Below are positions 25,074 to 35,500 of a DNA stretch of 64,000 bases, piece after piece; the stretch's first letter is position 1, and the number at the start of each line of letters is the position of its first letter. The notes below the pieces were generated by a model that worked only from the letters and a program-made list of their open reading frames with translations, ran no database searches and was not told the origin of the DNA. This DNA comes from Porpolomopsis calyptriformis (lineage: Eukaryota > Basidiomycota > Agaricomycetes > Agaricales > Hygrophoraceae). The DNA is taken from positions 2,162,501 through 2,226,500 of the forward strand of contig OX621166.1 in NCBI GenBank assembly GCA_951640195.1. The letters run 5' to 3'. Both the position numbers and the translations under genes were made by a program.

Positions 25074-25560
25074 TCAACTAACTTTGCCCTTGGTGCGTGC
25101 TGAGACAAGTGCGCGGAGACCGTTGGTGAAATTGTCCTTGACCCAGTTAAAGGCCTTCTTGAGGCCATTCTTGATTTTGTCGCCAATCCTACTCCGTTTC
25201 TCCAGATCGCGAGGGCCGATGTCTTGCATTCTGGCAGGTGGCTGTATTCCTATGGACCGATGATGCAGTGTCTGGGATGGGACTGAAAAGTACTGATTTA
25301 GCACTTTCCGATATATTGAGATAATAATGACTCGCCTGGTATGGCCCCTACAGTTGGAGGGGCGGCAGATTGGACTATCGAGGCATCGCGCCTTTCCAGA
25401 CCAAGGGACCGACCCTGAAGTTGGCTTCGAGGAAGGGTTAGCGGATTGACTCGGATGTTAGAATGATTGAAAAAACTTACTATGGGCCGATGGGGGTGGC
25501 AAGGGAGATGATCACGCTGAGAAAGAGAGAGAGGAGGAACAACGCGGATTTGTAAAGCAT
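25074..25560 (-). CDS. Small secreted precursor with C-terminal cationic amphipathic peptide
   Basis: Predicted exons 25560-25481, 25424-25336 and 25282-25074 give 125 residues. The N-terminus (MLYKSALFLLSLFLSVIISL) is a strong signal peptide. Two dibasic sites follow, LERR near residue 37 and LEKR near residue 87, in the places Kex2-type proteases cut. The last ~39 residues carry about ten Lys/Arg and two Asp and contain GDKIKNGLKKAFNWVKDNF, which would form an amphipathic helix. The second intron needs a GC-AG donor (CAG|GCGAGT), a strong match to the GC class; without it the frame stops early after IGKC. No known family recognised; a secreted host-defence-like or signalling peptide is an inference. 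In-frame upstream ATG at 25674 exists but would bury the signal peptide. Confidence 0.5.
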
Positions 25561-25776
25561 CGGTAAAAATGATACGGCGGGCGATGTAGAAAATTGTAGG
25601 CGGCCAGCACCTATTGACGGTTTGGGGAGCGCAGCTGGGAGGAAAAAGAAGGCTGCATTCCGTGTTATATCCAACGGCGAAGCGGGTATTTGAATTTCAT
25701 AGATTGTCCATCAATCCAAATTCAAATACTCGCTTCACCTTTGGATACAGTCTTATTGCTGTGTCAGTACGTTAGT

Positions 25777-25813
25777 ATAGCTGACCTGGCATGGTCCATG
25801 CCAGGTCAGCTAT
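25777..25813. repeat. 37-bp near-perfect palindrome (18-bp arms, 1-bp centre)
   Basis: Left arm ATAGCTGACCTGGCATGG, centre T, right arm the exact reverse complement. All 18 positions pair. It lies in a promoter-containing interval and could be a protein-binding palindrome or form a cruciform. Confidence 0.9.
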
Positions 25814-25829
25814 CCTTTACCATGGATAG

Positions 25830-25848
25830 ACGATTTTTTTAAAATCGT
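25830..25848. repeat. Short AT-rich inverted repeat
   Basis: Arms ACGATTTT and AAAATCGT around TTT, 16 bp after the larger palindrome. Confidence 0.6.
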
Positions 25849-25965
25849 ACAACCCTTGCAGTTTAAGCCCTCACCGGAACGTCCTCGTAAAAGACGGGAC
25901 GGAACGATGCGGTGCGCCATCATCATCACATGACACAGCCTCGTTTCCACGCTGGTTGATACGAC

Positions 25966-25973
25966 TATATATA
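25966..25973 (+). promoter_or_regulatory. TATA-like box
   Basis: TATATATA located 159-166 nt upstream of the ATG at 26132, followed by a C/T-rich leader, as is common in strongly expressed basidiomycete genes. Confidence 0.4.
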
Positions 25974-26131
25974 CTCCTGACTCTCCCATGCCGATGCAAG
26001 AACAGGCTGGTCCTATTCCTCGTCCCTCATCATCTCAAACCATCTTCTCGCATTTTTTCTCTTTCGCCCTCATTTTAACGACCTCTCACGACTCATCACG
26101 ATCAAACCCAATCTAGCCATCGTCCTCAAAC

Positions 26132-26275
26132 ATGGTTCAAGTCCGTTCCCGTACCTTCTGCTGCTGTCTGCCAGTCAGATTCGGCGTGTTTGTCATGGCC
26201 ATCATTGGTATCATCGGGGGTTCTCTAGTATCTGCTGCCGGAATCATCCATATCCAACGCACCCGTACGCTCTAC

Positions 26276-26309
<34 letters not shown>

Positions 26310-26867
26310 GCGTTGTTAACAAGTCTTCTCTACCAAAGGTGTCGGTAAGACGTCCCTGGTCATCCAGATCGTCATGTACCTCCTTCTCGCCATACTCTCC
26401 TTCTTCGGGTGCGGTTTCCGTAACCTTCTTTCACACACATTTTCCTCACTTCCTCCCGCAGTCTGGCCGGTGCCATCACAAGACGCCGTAAACTCGTCGC
26501 CGTCTACTGGGCCATGTTGACCGCCCACCTCGTTTTCAGCATCATCTCCGGCATCTTCGTTCTCAACAGCGTCTTCCAGTACGCGCCGCAAAACGCCAAA
26601 ATTTGCATCAACGGCTCCGAAGACCGTGCTCTTATCTACTCCTGCAACAACAGCGAGACTCTCACCAAGGCCGTCATGGTTTCTGTCTTCGTCGTCATCT
26701 GGCTCATCCAGATTTGTGAGTTTCTTTTCTCCTACTCGTTCCCGCGTGACCCTTTTCTGATACCCCCACTCGCAGATGGTTGCATCATTGTGGATAACTA
26801 CACAAAACAGCTGGCCGATGAAGAAGACGCACACTTCAAGGAAGAGGTTGGACGCCCAACTTGGTGA
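26132..26867 (+). CDS. Four-helix integral membrane protein, uncharacterised
   Basis: Four exons give about 185 residues. The N-terminus MVQVRSRTFCCCLPVRFGVF has a CCC cluster (possible palmitoylation) before the first span (VMAIIGIIGGSLVSAAG). Three more hydrophobic segments follow: IVMYLLLAILSFFGLAGAI, AMLTAHLVFSIISGIFVLN and AVMVSVFVVIWLIQIYGC. The loop between spans 3 and 4 has Cys residues and an NNS sequon (CNNSETL). The tail is short and charged. The topology recalls tetraspan/MARVEL-like proteins, but no defining motif (such as the tetraspanin CCG in the large loop) is present. I know similar mushroom proteins only as 'uncharacterised'. The first intron contains a 31-nt T run. Confidence 0.75.
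26278..26308 (+). repeat. Poly(T) tract in intron 1
   Basis: 31 consecutive T residues upstream of the 3' splice site of the membrane-protein gene. It may act as an extended polypyrimidine tract; its length is liable to sequencing error and polymorphism. Confidence 0.9.
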
Positions 26868-27205
26868 ACCTGTTTCGTCTTAGGGCGGTTCCGTAATTGT
26901 ACCAATGCGTGTAGTAGATCTGTGTTAATTCAGAGTGCCTTCCCCATACTAGATTTAGCGCCGTTCTTCGACGGGTGATTGAAAATACAGGATTTATTCG
27001 TCGGCGATTATATAGAAACAGAACGATGGTGGAGAGATACGCAGCTATCCATTAGAAAGATTCTAGCTATTCGGATATAAATGAGTTCCAGCGAGACGTG
27101 AAAGACTCCCACGAAAAAATGCACGGTCCCTCATAATTGTCAGTTGTGAGTGACCTTGTTTGCACCAAGGTTATTTAACAAAACAAAAAAGAGAAAAAAA
27201 AAGAC
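26868..27205. other. 3' intergenic region before the tRNA
   Basis: AT-rich 3' flank of the membrane-protein gene. An A-rich stretch at about 27180-27203 is, on the minus strand, the T-rich terminator of the tRNA. Confidence 0.5.
27183..27204 (-). terminator. Pol III T-tract terminator of tRNA-Met
   Basis: On the minus strand the sequence directly after the tRNA is T-rich, with a run of nine T and then six T, the usual RNA polymerase III stop. Confidence 0.7.
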
Positions 27206-27277
27206 TAGCACCAACTTGTTTCGATCAAGTGACCTCAGGGTTATGAGCCCTGCGCGCTTCCACTGCGCCATGGTGCT
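27206..27277 (-). tRNA. Initiator tRNA-Met (CAT)
   Basis: 72 nt, intronless. Acceptor AGCACCA pairs with TGGTGCT and leaves discriminator A. The D arm is GCGC…GCGC, and the anticodon stem-loop is CAGGG-CTCATAA-CCCTG. The T arm is ACTTG-ATCGAAA-CAAGT. Three hallmarks identify the eukaryotic initiator rather than elongator: A1:U72, three consecutive G:C pairs in the anticodon stem, and AUCG in place of TPsiCG with A54 and A60. A run of T follows the 3' end on the coding strand as the Pol III terminator. Confidence 0.97.
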
Positions 27278-27705
27278 GTAATTACATATCTGCCCTCGAG
27301 ACTTAAAACCTCTTTTTGTCTACTCATTCTCATCCCAAAACAAGGTTTTGAGCTCTATAGCTTACACGATCATTTATCAGGAAAAAAAGAGTGTATCGGT
27401 CAATTCGGGATGCTCGCAATAGCGAACATTATCACTCTGTCCATCATCACAGTGACGTCGGTATAACTGTAGGGTAGGGAATCCCAGAACTTCAGCGCCT
27501 GTTTACTACCAGCGAGGGGAAAACCTACCAAGACTTGTTCACGGCTGGATGATACCGTCACAATTCTTGGAATCACTCAACCTAAGGTTCAAGTCCACGA
27601 TAATATTCAAGTTGACCTTCCTGTTGCGTGTTCAGATAAATAGTCACAGATAACATATGCAAGCCCGCACGAAAAATGTCCCGAATATAAAGACGTATTC
27701 CGACG
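27278..27705. other. Intergenic region upstream of the tRNA
   Basis: 5' flank of the tRNA and 3' flank of the HbrB gene; no coding potential seen. Confidence 0.5.
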
Positions 27706-29894
27706 TCATGCCCTCCTGCGGGTTTCCGCGGAGAGCTCTGGCTTCATCCCAACCATACGTTCCACAACGGCCTGTTGAAATGAGAAATAATCATTAATCA
27801 TCAGTCACAACCACCTCGTCAACAGCGGAATCTTACTTGGGCTTGATCCCAGTCCAGGGTGTCATCCTCATCGTCCTCTTCGTTCCCTTTACTACCATCT
27901 TCAGTCCCTACCCCTAGTCCCCATCCTCCGACGCTCGCCCGTGCACCTGGGGACTCCACATCCGGACTCCTAGATACAACAATGGAATGATTCGCAGAAA
28001 AAAGACCAATAGACAAAAGACAAACCTGAGCGCCTCTAATATCTCCTTCTCTCTCTCGATATCCACCGTCAGCCCTCCGAACCCTCTCCTAGGTGTCTCA
28101 TCCCCGTCCCCAAACAGATCGCCCGACTCTTTATTCCTCTCCCCCGTCAATCCTTTTCGTTTCTGTGCAACCCGGCCCCGTCGGTCTCTTGGAAGCCCGC
28201 CGGACAAGAAACTCAGTGAATGGGCGAGGACAGGGAAGTGACCATTCCGGAACTTGGAATCCTGTGCTGTTGGTTTCTGGTGGCGGTGGGGAGGTGAACG
28301 AAGGACACGGAGGAGGTCGGAGATGGCTGCTTCGCCTGGGCTAGGTTGTGGGGCCGGCGCTGTAAGCGAAAAGGAAGGTGGGCGCGTACGGCTTTGCGAG
28401 GCAAGTACGAGCAGCCTAGGAGAATGTGTCGGTCAGTTCCACAGTCAGTAGATCGCGAGGAACAAACATTTGCTGTAACCGCGGTTCCTGGTAACCAGAA
28501 TTTTCTGGAAAGCTATCTTGTCGGTTCGGCATCGAAAGGAGTGCATAGAAGCGAGGGAAAATCGGAAGAATGATCCGATCACGAAAAGACCGTAATGTGA
28601 CGGATCGGACGTCGATGTGATAAGAGGTTTGAAAAGAAGGGTTCATGGATGAGGAACAACCCTTGAGGTTATGGCGAGTCGGAGACGAATTGCGACGGGT
28701 TTTGGGAGTCCGATATAAGGAAGAAATGAGGGCGTCGGTTTGGAGTGGAAGGAGAACCTGGATAAAGAAATGCTTTGGTTAAGGCATCGCATACAAATTG
28801 AGAATGGACTAACTCCTTCCACATAGGGTAACACTTGGTCCCAGAAAAAACCCCATATCTCCACAACCCTTCCCAGAAGTTTATCGTCTTCAAGTCCCAC
28901 AAGTTTGGCATTTAAGGTGACCATTCCCGAAGCAATTAGCTCTGAGACATCAGACTCCAAGGTGGAGAGGGCTTTGGATAATGATTGAGATACGACCGTT
29001 TGAATATGGCGCTTGACGAGAATATTCAAGTCCTCGCTAGATAAGATTGAGATATCAAACCATCGCCAAAACGGAACGTAACGACGCACATTGGGATTCT
29101 GAGTGGTTCTCCGTTGAACAAAGGGAGTACGTGGACATGTAGTGATCCCCAAGGATTATCTCCGTTGGGGGCTGAGGCTAAATTTACCAAGCTGCTGTTG
29201 GGTCCGGGAAGGGAACTTGCGGACGTGGTTGCCGTGAGTGGTGGTGCGTGTGCTGTAGGCAAATGTGCAAGGGTCCCAAGACGGTGCATCTCGCGCGTGA
29301 CAAGTTTGGAGTCATAGGTGCGCCCGGACGATGACTGACAGCGAGGAACGCATGAGTGGGATGAAGAAGTCGCGGAGACCAAATGGCATGCTGCTTGAGC
29401 CGATATGCAGGACTCACCTTTGATGGAGTGGTGTGCAATTTACTCAAATGTGAAGGGCCGGACAGGGAGGACACATTCGTCGAGGATGTAGTTGGGGTTA
29501 TACCCAACGAAGATTCCGAACGTAAAGGGTTGTGCGAGTGAAGAAGACCAGGCAATAGACTTCTTTGAGTTGGAGTATGGCCTGAACCCGAGGGGGCATG
29601 ACCGGTCTGCGAGGTCGAAAGCTTGTCGGTCAGGAAGCCAAGCCGTCTGGTGGAGCTGGAGAATTCAGGGGTAGAAGTGGTGCTTAACACGTTGTGATTT
29701 GGGTCATGGGAGGTTGTGGAGGCTAAATGTTGTGGATGGGGGGCGGGTGTTGGGCGCGGGGTAGCTTCACTTGATGACGACAGTCGGGCTTCTCCGTCGG
29801 GAGAGGAAGATCGGCTATTCTGGCCAGTTTCGCTCGGAGGCTTGTCCAGAGACCGTCGTTTTGCATAGTTAGCTAACGCCCACGTCGCTACCAT
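27706..29894 (-). CDS. HbrB/PRR5-like TORC2 subunit (Bit61 family)
   Basis: About seven exons. The first ~165 residues are Ser/Thr/Pro-rich. The HbrB domain follows: NPWGSLHVHVLPLFNGEPL, then IEDLNILVKRHIQTVVSQSL, LGRVVEIWGFFWDQVLPYVE, LLPLQTDALISSLYRTPKT, and DVRSVTLRSFRDRIILPIFP. These match the HbrB family of fungal PRR5/Protor and yeast Bit61 homologues, which are accessory subunits of TOR complex 2 at the plasma membrane. The C-terminal third is acidic and variable (EEDDEDDTLDWDQAQ) and the last exon ends ERMVGMKPEL…RRRA-stop. TORC2 primes AGC kinases that PDK1 (encoded at 13.6 kb) also phosphorylates. The ATG at 29894 is the first in frame. Confidence 0.85.
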
Positions 29895-30691
29895 CGATGT
29901 GCCCTGGCCGATGAGGGTGTCTGTGGGCACGTGCGAACTTGGGCATTACGCGCGGGATTCCTTACGGTCCTCAACGATAACGCTCTCACTCTTATTACCA
30001 TCCTTATGTGCGCGACAACTTAACAAGTTTGACTGTAACTCGGCATCGGAAAAGGGTACCAACCGTTGTCTAGCCGTGACGAGGAATCCACCTTAGATGG
30101 ACACCAGGTCGGCAGTGCAGCAGCTCGGGGTCCGGTAACACCCTTACAGGCTCGACGAGGTCTGACAACCCGCAAGCGTCCAATTCACCTGGCTGCCGTG
30201 GAACAACAGTCCAACCATCAAACCTCTTGCGCATCCAACCACCACGCGCTGACCTCAGTTCTCTGGCACGATCGCTTGATAGCTCGTCGAATCCGACCAA
30301 GATTCGATAAGCTATCAAGCAACCGTGCCAGTCAGTGCTCCACAAACAAGACCACTCACCCGTGTCTAGGTGAAGTTTGGTATCACTACAAAATTTCCAC
30401 CATGAAAACCAGCATGTATCAAACACATCATCTCTCCGGCATGGGTTACTATTGGGCGATCCCGCGTAAGCTTTTATCTAATCTGTACAGGAGTTGGGTC
30501 TGAAATAAAAACTATTGCATCCAGACCAGAAACCCGGATGTGCGAAACTGTGGATGCCTGAAAGAAACAGCGATCAGAACCGATATCGGGATGGTGAGAC
30601 TGGTTGAGGATGCAGAATGGGTACGACGTTGTGAAGCGACAACGCAACGATGCAGAGAAGTGCAGGTGGTATCGGACGATGAATGGTTGAC
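29895..30691. other. Intergenic region with a 29-bp imperfect inverted repeat
   Basis: 5' flank of the HbrB gene and 3' flank of the next minus-strand gene. Overlapping open frames on both strands at 30066-30503 show no family resemblance and cross the inverted repeat, so I do not call them genes. Confidence 0.5.
30265..30329. repeat. Imperfect inverted repeat, 29-bp arms, 7-bp loop
   Basis: Left arm 30265-30293 (starts GGCACGATCGCTTGATAGCT) pairs with 30301-30329 with four mismatches around the loop CGACCAA. No ORF or target-site duplication identifies it as a MITE; it could encode a structured RNA. Confidence 0.75.
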
Positions 30692-32184
30692 CTAAGATAA
30701 AGCAGCCTGGCTATCTTCGGTATCGGGCCCCTCTTCAACCTTCCAGTCATCAGGATCCGTTGGACGCGTGAAAACTCCTTCATCTGGCTTCCCGTTCAAA
30801 TATCCTTGATACCAAGCTGTGTCCAACATGCAGGGGAAAATCATCGGCCACGGTCTCTGGTCCTCATTGGATTTCCGGCCAAGGTTGACGCGCCTAATGA
30901 GCTGGTGGGTACGTTTTGTGTTTGATTTGCGGCGTTGCTCGCGACAGATGGTATCAAGTTCTGCGTATATTTTATCGACCTAATAAATGGTAAGTTACTG
31001 TTCTCAAATGAATCTAACACGAACCCTCTCTGACCGCCAAACAGGCTTCACGACTTCCCAGACAGGTTCAACCTCTTCAACATCTTTCGGATTCAAGCCC
31101 GCACTTTCCACAAGCATATTTCTATGCTCGATCTTGGATTCCTCATTGTCGGTATCAAGCTCGCTCACTTCGGAGGACATCCAGTCAGACTCCAAAAAGG
31201 GCGTCGGGTCTTTGTCGTATTCTTTCTTATACAATTCAACAGCCTTCAACCGGTTGGTTTTGAGCTAATGGCCGCTAAGTGTTTTGTTTAAAATCAAATA
31301 TCATGTTACTCACATGCCTCTTCCTCATTCCACGTTTGTTCCTTTTATTCTGCTGTTCGCGCTTTGCGGCCTTTCCAGCATCCATCTCCCAGCTAAATCT
31401 CAGTTTCCAGGCACGAAATCTACTCTTGCAAAGGTCCAGGACATCATCATACGTCCACTTGACTGTCTTGATGGAAAGCTTGCATGTTTCAGCCGTCTTT
31501 GGGATGCAAGTGAGTGTGCCATCATATCTAAAGTTGCTTGACTAACTGGGCTTTGGCTCTTTGTCACCATGCGGGCAGCATGTTCAAGAATGGCCAAGTT
31601 GGAGGCAGCAAGAACATGCGTGTTGAAGTCGAACAAGGATCCTGGCGTGGTCTTTCCATCATCTTTCTTGTTATTGCCATCATCGTTCGGGGTGGATCTG
31701 GTAAGATAATAGTCGATGTCACCGGCGGCACTGATAATTTCCTCTTTGACAAAATTCTACCAAAATATGCTGTAAATTGACGCAATACTTGAATGAGAAT
31801 ACTTACTGCAAGTTCGTTACGAATGGTTTTCTGGGCCGATGATAGTTTGTAAACAGGTCCGTCTAAGTATTTCTTCAGCTCTTTTTCGTTGCGTGGCCTC
31901 TTTCTTCTGTGTGATTGTCCAGCATTTTGGTCTTTTTCACCCAGCACTTCATCCTCATCATTGCCAGGGCGGTCTCTGGTCTTCAACTCGTCTTCGAGGA
32001 TTTCAAAGCGACGTTTTAATTGATCAAGTTTGGCAGTGGTGTCAAGATTCGGCTGGATGATCGGAGGGGAAGGATGTGTGAGAGACGCCTGCAATGCACT
32101 AGCAGCTGCAAGCTGAAGAAGGGGGAGGAGCCCCTGCGAGGGGAACATCCCAAAGCCAGACGGGAAGCTGAAGGCTGCATTCAT
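30692..32184 (-). CDS. Uncharacterised basic coiled-coil protein
   Basis: Five exons join in frame. After a hydrophobic, Ala/Leu-rich start (MNAAFSFPSGFGMFPSQGLL) there is a short coiled coil (LDQLKRRFEILEDELKTR), a bipartite nuclear-localisation-like stretch (HRRKRPRNEKELKKY) and a helical region NFVKEEIISAAGDIDYYL. The next exon is very basic (KWTYDDVLDLCKSRFRAWKL … KREQQNKRNKRGMRKRH). The last part reads RTHQLIRRVNLGRKS … RPWPMIFPCMLDTAWYQ. I do not recognise the family, although RxxQxIxRVxxGR followed by RPWP…D.AW looks like a conserved core. A nuclear, nucleic-acid-binding role is possible from composition only. It lies tail-to-head upstream of HbrB and head-to-tail after RAD54B. Confidence 0.65.
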
Positions 32185-32527
32185 GTGGGGGAGGCGGATA
32201 GGGCACGTATGCACATTTTGTTTATATACATCTGCTTACAACAACATGACATCATAGTATCGATATACCTTCATTTAGCTGGGGTGATGCCCCAAAATTA
32301 CCTAGTATAGAAGGAGGTTATCTATATATGGTTGGCAGCTGCAGCGAAAGCACAGACGAAGTGAGATCGACCATCATGTAATGACCCATAAACAGAATCG
32401 CTTATTTACCGAGTTTCGACACAGGACTGAAACGCAGTAAAGTATAATTGCTGTCTATGTAATTGTACGAAAGCCAGTGTTCCAGTGTTGTATCTACTAA
32501 TAAGTTTCTAGGTGAAGCTGGAATAAA
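32185..32527. other. Intergenic region
   Basis: AT-rich 343 bp between two minus-strand genes; holds the promoter of the coiled-coil gene and the 3' flank of RAD54B. Nothing else seen. Confidence 0.5.
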
Positions 32528-35500
32528 CTATGCGTGGTTAACGATATCCGTCTGCTCCAATACGTTCGAACTCCTCTCGAACATGAACGAGACCGTACCA
32601 CCTGGTACATCACGCACACCAAGGCTTGTAACACCCACAGCGATATTTTCGAGATCAACAGCAGTAAGGAGGGCATCGAGACGAGACCTATGTTCAACCA
32701 CTGGTTTCGTGGCGGTTTCTTCCCGATTATACATTAATTTGCGCAGGATATCGTCTTTCACATTGTCTCGAGCCGTGGGATGCAGCCCGTTTATATGCGT
32801 CCACTCTCCCAAAGCAGCGAGTTGAGCTTTCTTCTTCTTGAGATACTGGTTGGGTGTGCAGTTAGGTCGTTCACCAAAATCATATGCTCCATCAAACATT
32901 CCTTACCGCTATGTCCATCGTGTTTCTCTGTTCGGTTTTGACCTGTGAAGCTGGCATAAATCCCTTCTCCGACTCCGCATCCTCCACATTGTTTTTATCC
33001 ATAAGATGCATATCGTCTTCATAACCGAAACTCGACCTGTCACAGGGGCATTCGAGAAGGTCGTGGGTATTACAAGCCGTATTAGGATGAATCCGGAAGA
33101 TGTCTCGTAACTAGATGAATGTCAGTCACTCAGGCATGCCCTTTTAAACAGCCTAGATAGAACATACGTCTTTTCGGGTGAACGAGTCGGATTTGGACTC
33201 CGTCGTCCCCTACAAATAATATGTTCAGCAACGACAAAGTAATGACTCGCCAAAAACTTTACAGTTCCTATCAAAGCTAATCTCGAAGTCAGACCTGAAG
33301 TATATTAAAAAAGACACACTTACACTCGCTGAGGCCAAGTTTGGTTACTTGTCTTTGAAAAATTTTCTCTGGAAAAAAGGTCGTGGGCGGTAAAGAAAGA
33401 TGTGCCTGGCAGAAGCATACCATCAATTGTACCGGCGGTCAGAAAGCGGTATATAAAAACAGGGCGCTTCTGGCCATCGCTGTTCAAGAAAACCAAGTCA
33501 TAATGTCAGAGACAAGGAAGTTTGACAAGCTCATACCGATGAATTCTGGCCATAGACTGCAGATCGTGACTAGGAAAATTTCCGTCAGATTGCTGAGAGA
33601 AATTCCCTCCAAAATGGCGCACCTTGGATTCCAATCGCAATCAATTAGGCATAATCGAGAGGCACCGATCAGCGTGAGCCCAACGCCTCCGGCTTTGGAA
33701 GAGAGAAGGAAGAGGACTGCCATCCTCGTTCAAATAGGAGTGGTACACAGATGACAGCAACAAAAACGTACATCGACTACGTTGAGAAGATTTATTAAAT
33801 ATGTTAACATACTCTTGTCGCTTTGCTGTAGGGGTCTGGCTGCACAGTACACAACTTGTTGAGTTCAAGACTGAATCGAAAGGTCCGAAAAAGATCTTAC
33901 CCATCAAGCCGGTAGTATGTGTATGACTTTTTCTTGCAATAGGCTTCGATAATATTTAGCATCGAGGTGTAGTGAGACACAACGATACATTTCTCTTCGG
34001 TGTTCTGTGCGGAATCCATAGGTTATTTCTTCAATTGGATTTTTCAATTCTCGAAACGCACTTCACGTATGAGTCTGAGGAGGTTTGCAAGGGCAGTGAG
34101 TTTGCCTGAGACAATAATGAAAATCAGATTTCAAAACGCGTGGCGACCACATAGAAGGAACAGACCGCTGAGCGATACATCTTCAATTTGAGCATGCGCT
34201 GGCATTAACCTCAGGGCTTCGTCGACACCAATCCGGTTGATGGCATTACGACTTTCGCCTCCTTCAGTCTTGGCTCTGTCTGCCATTGCCTTTAATAAAA
34301 TTGGACTGTTGCTAATTTTCGTGAGTAGATTGGTTAAAGCAAGTGACTCGGCGGTCGAGCTCTCCATTAGATTTTCTAATTTGTCTGGGTTGAGAACCTT
34401 GGCGAAGATGGCGAGTTGGAGGTCTGTGGGGGTCACGAAAACCACATATTCGTCTAGTGCAAGTTAGTACTAAAATGAAGGCGAAAGGTGAGGGAAAGAG
34501 CGTACGTTTCGGCGGCAAGTAGTTTTTCAAAATAGTAGCTTCTCTTCGAAGAACGAAGCTTTTTGCTACGTCCAGAAGCTACGAACAGCCTAAATCAAAA
34601 GGTGTCATATAGAGCCAGGCCAGAACCAACCTGGGCAGAACGAGCTTCCCCTAGTTCAGTCTCCTTAGCAGAACAGTCTGGTGCCCGACTTTTGAGGATC
34701 GGAATTTCGTAGACTCGACGAAATGTAGCGTAATCATCTCCACCCACTGTCAAACATTGATAAACTCGTCATTCATGAAACGCACCCAACAATCCAGGGT
34801 TGCAAAAGTCTGCCTGTTACAAGCCCGTGAGCCTCAGAAAATATGTACAAGATATAGCAAAATTTTACCATCGCATGGAATTCACTCAGATCATTCTGGA
34901 TTGGTGTCCCAGATAAAATTACTCTGCGAGGCGTTCGAAGAGTTTTAAACATCATTGTCGTTTTATTATTTCCCGACTTAAGTCGATGTCCTACGCCACT
35001 GCTCGTCAGTTTTACCGTCAAAAGAAGTGAATATCGAACCTTCGTCACAAATTATTATCCCGATGGGTGGACTGCGGGATGGAAATAAGCTTTAGTCTTA
35101 TTGGACGAATATTCATGCTTACTCGCAGTACACTAGTTCATCACTACTGTCAGTCAGTAAATATGTTCCGGCTTGGATCAAAGGCAACATACATGATCGT
35201 TCTCAGCCGCTCATAACCGATCACTAACACTTGGTGAATCTTTCTGTTATAGAAAGTAAGAACTAGCTGTCTCTGCATAGAATCCGAAAACTCACGAGTA
35301 GATAAATGTTTTGATCTTCGCCTTTTCTTTATCTCCAACAAAGACCCCAACTCTATCCCTACCAAGCCTAGTGGTGGCGTTATCTACTGCCCAGTTGAAT
35401 CCTTGGATGAATGAAATTCTCACCATTTATGAAACTCGGCTTTCCAGGTCTACTCAGACACGAAGGGAATGAGTAATTATGACAGCACCCCAGACAATAG

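Larger units (their letters stand above)
25561..26131. other. Divergent promoter region with two hairpins
   Basis: Separates the peptide gene from the membrane-protein gene. It contains the 37-bp palindrome at 25777-25813, a smaller hairpin at 25830-25848 and a TATA-like box at 25966-25973. No ORF supported. Confidence 0.6.

Noticed and set aside
30066..30503. 145-codon ORF on plus strand and 118-codon ORF on minus strand
   Set aside because: They overlap each other and the inverted repeat; neither has recognisable composition or splice pattern.
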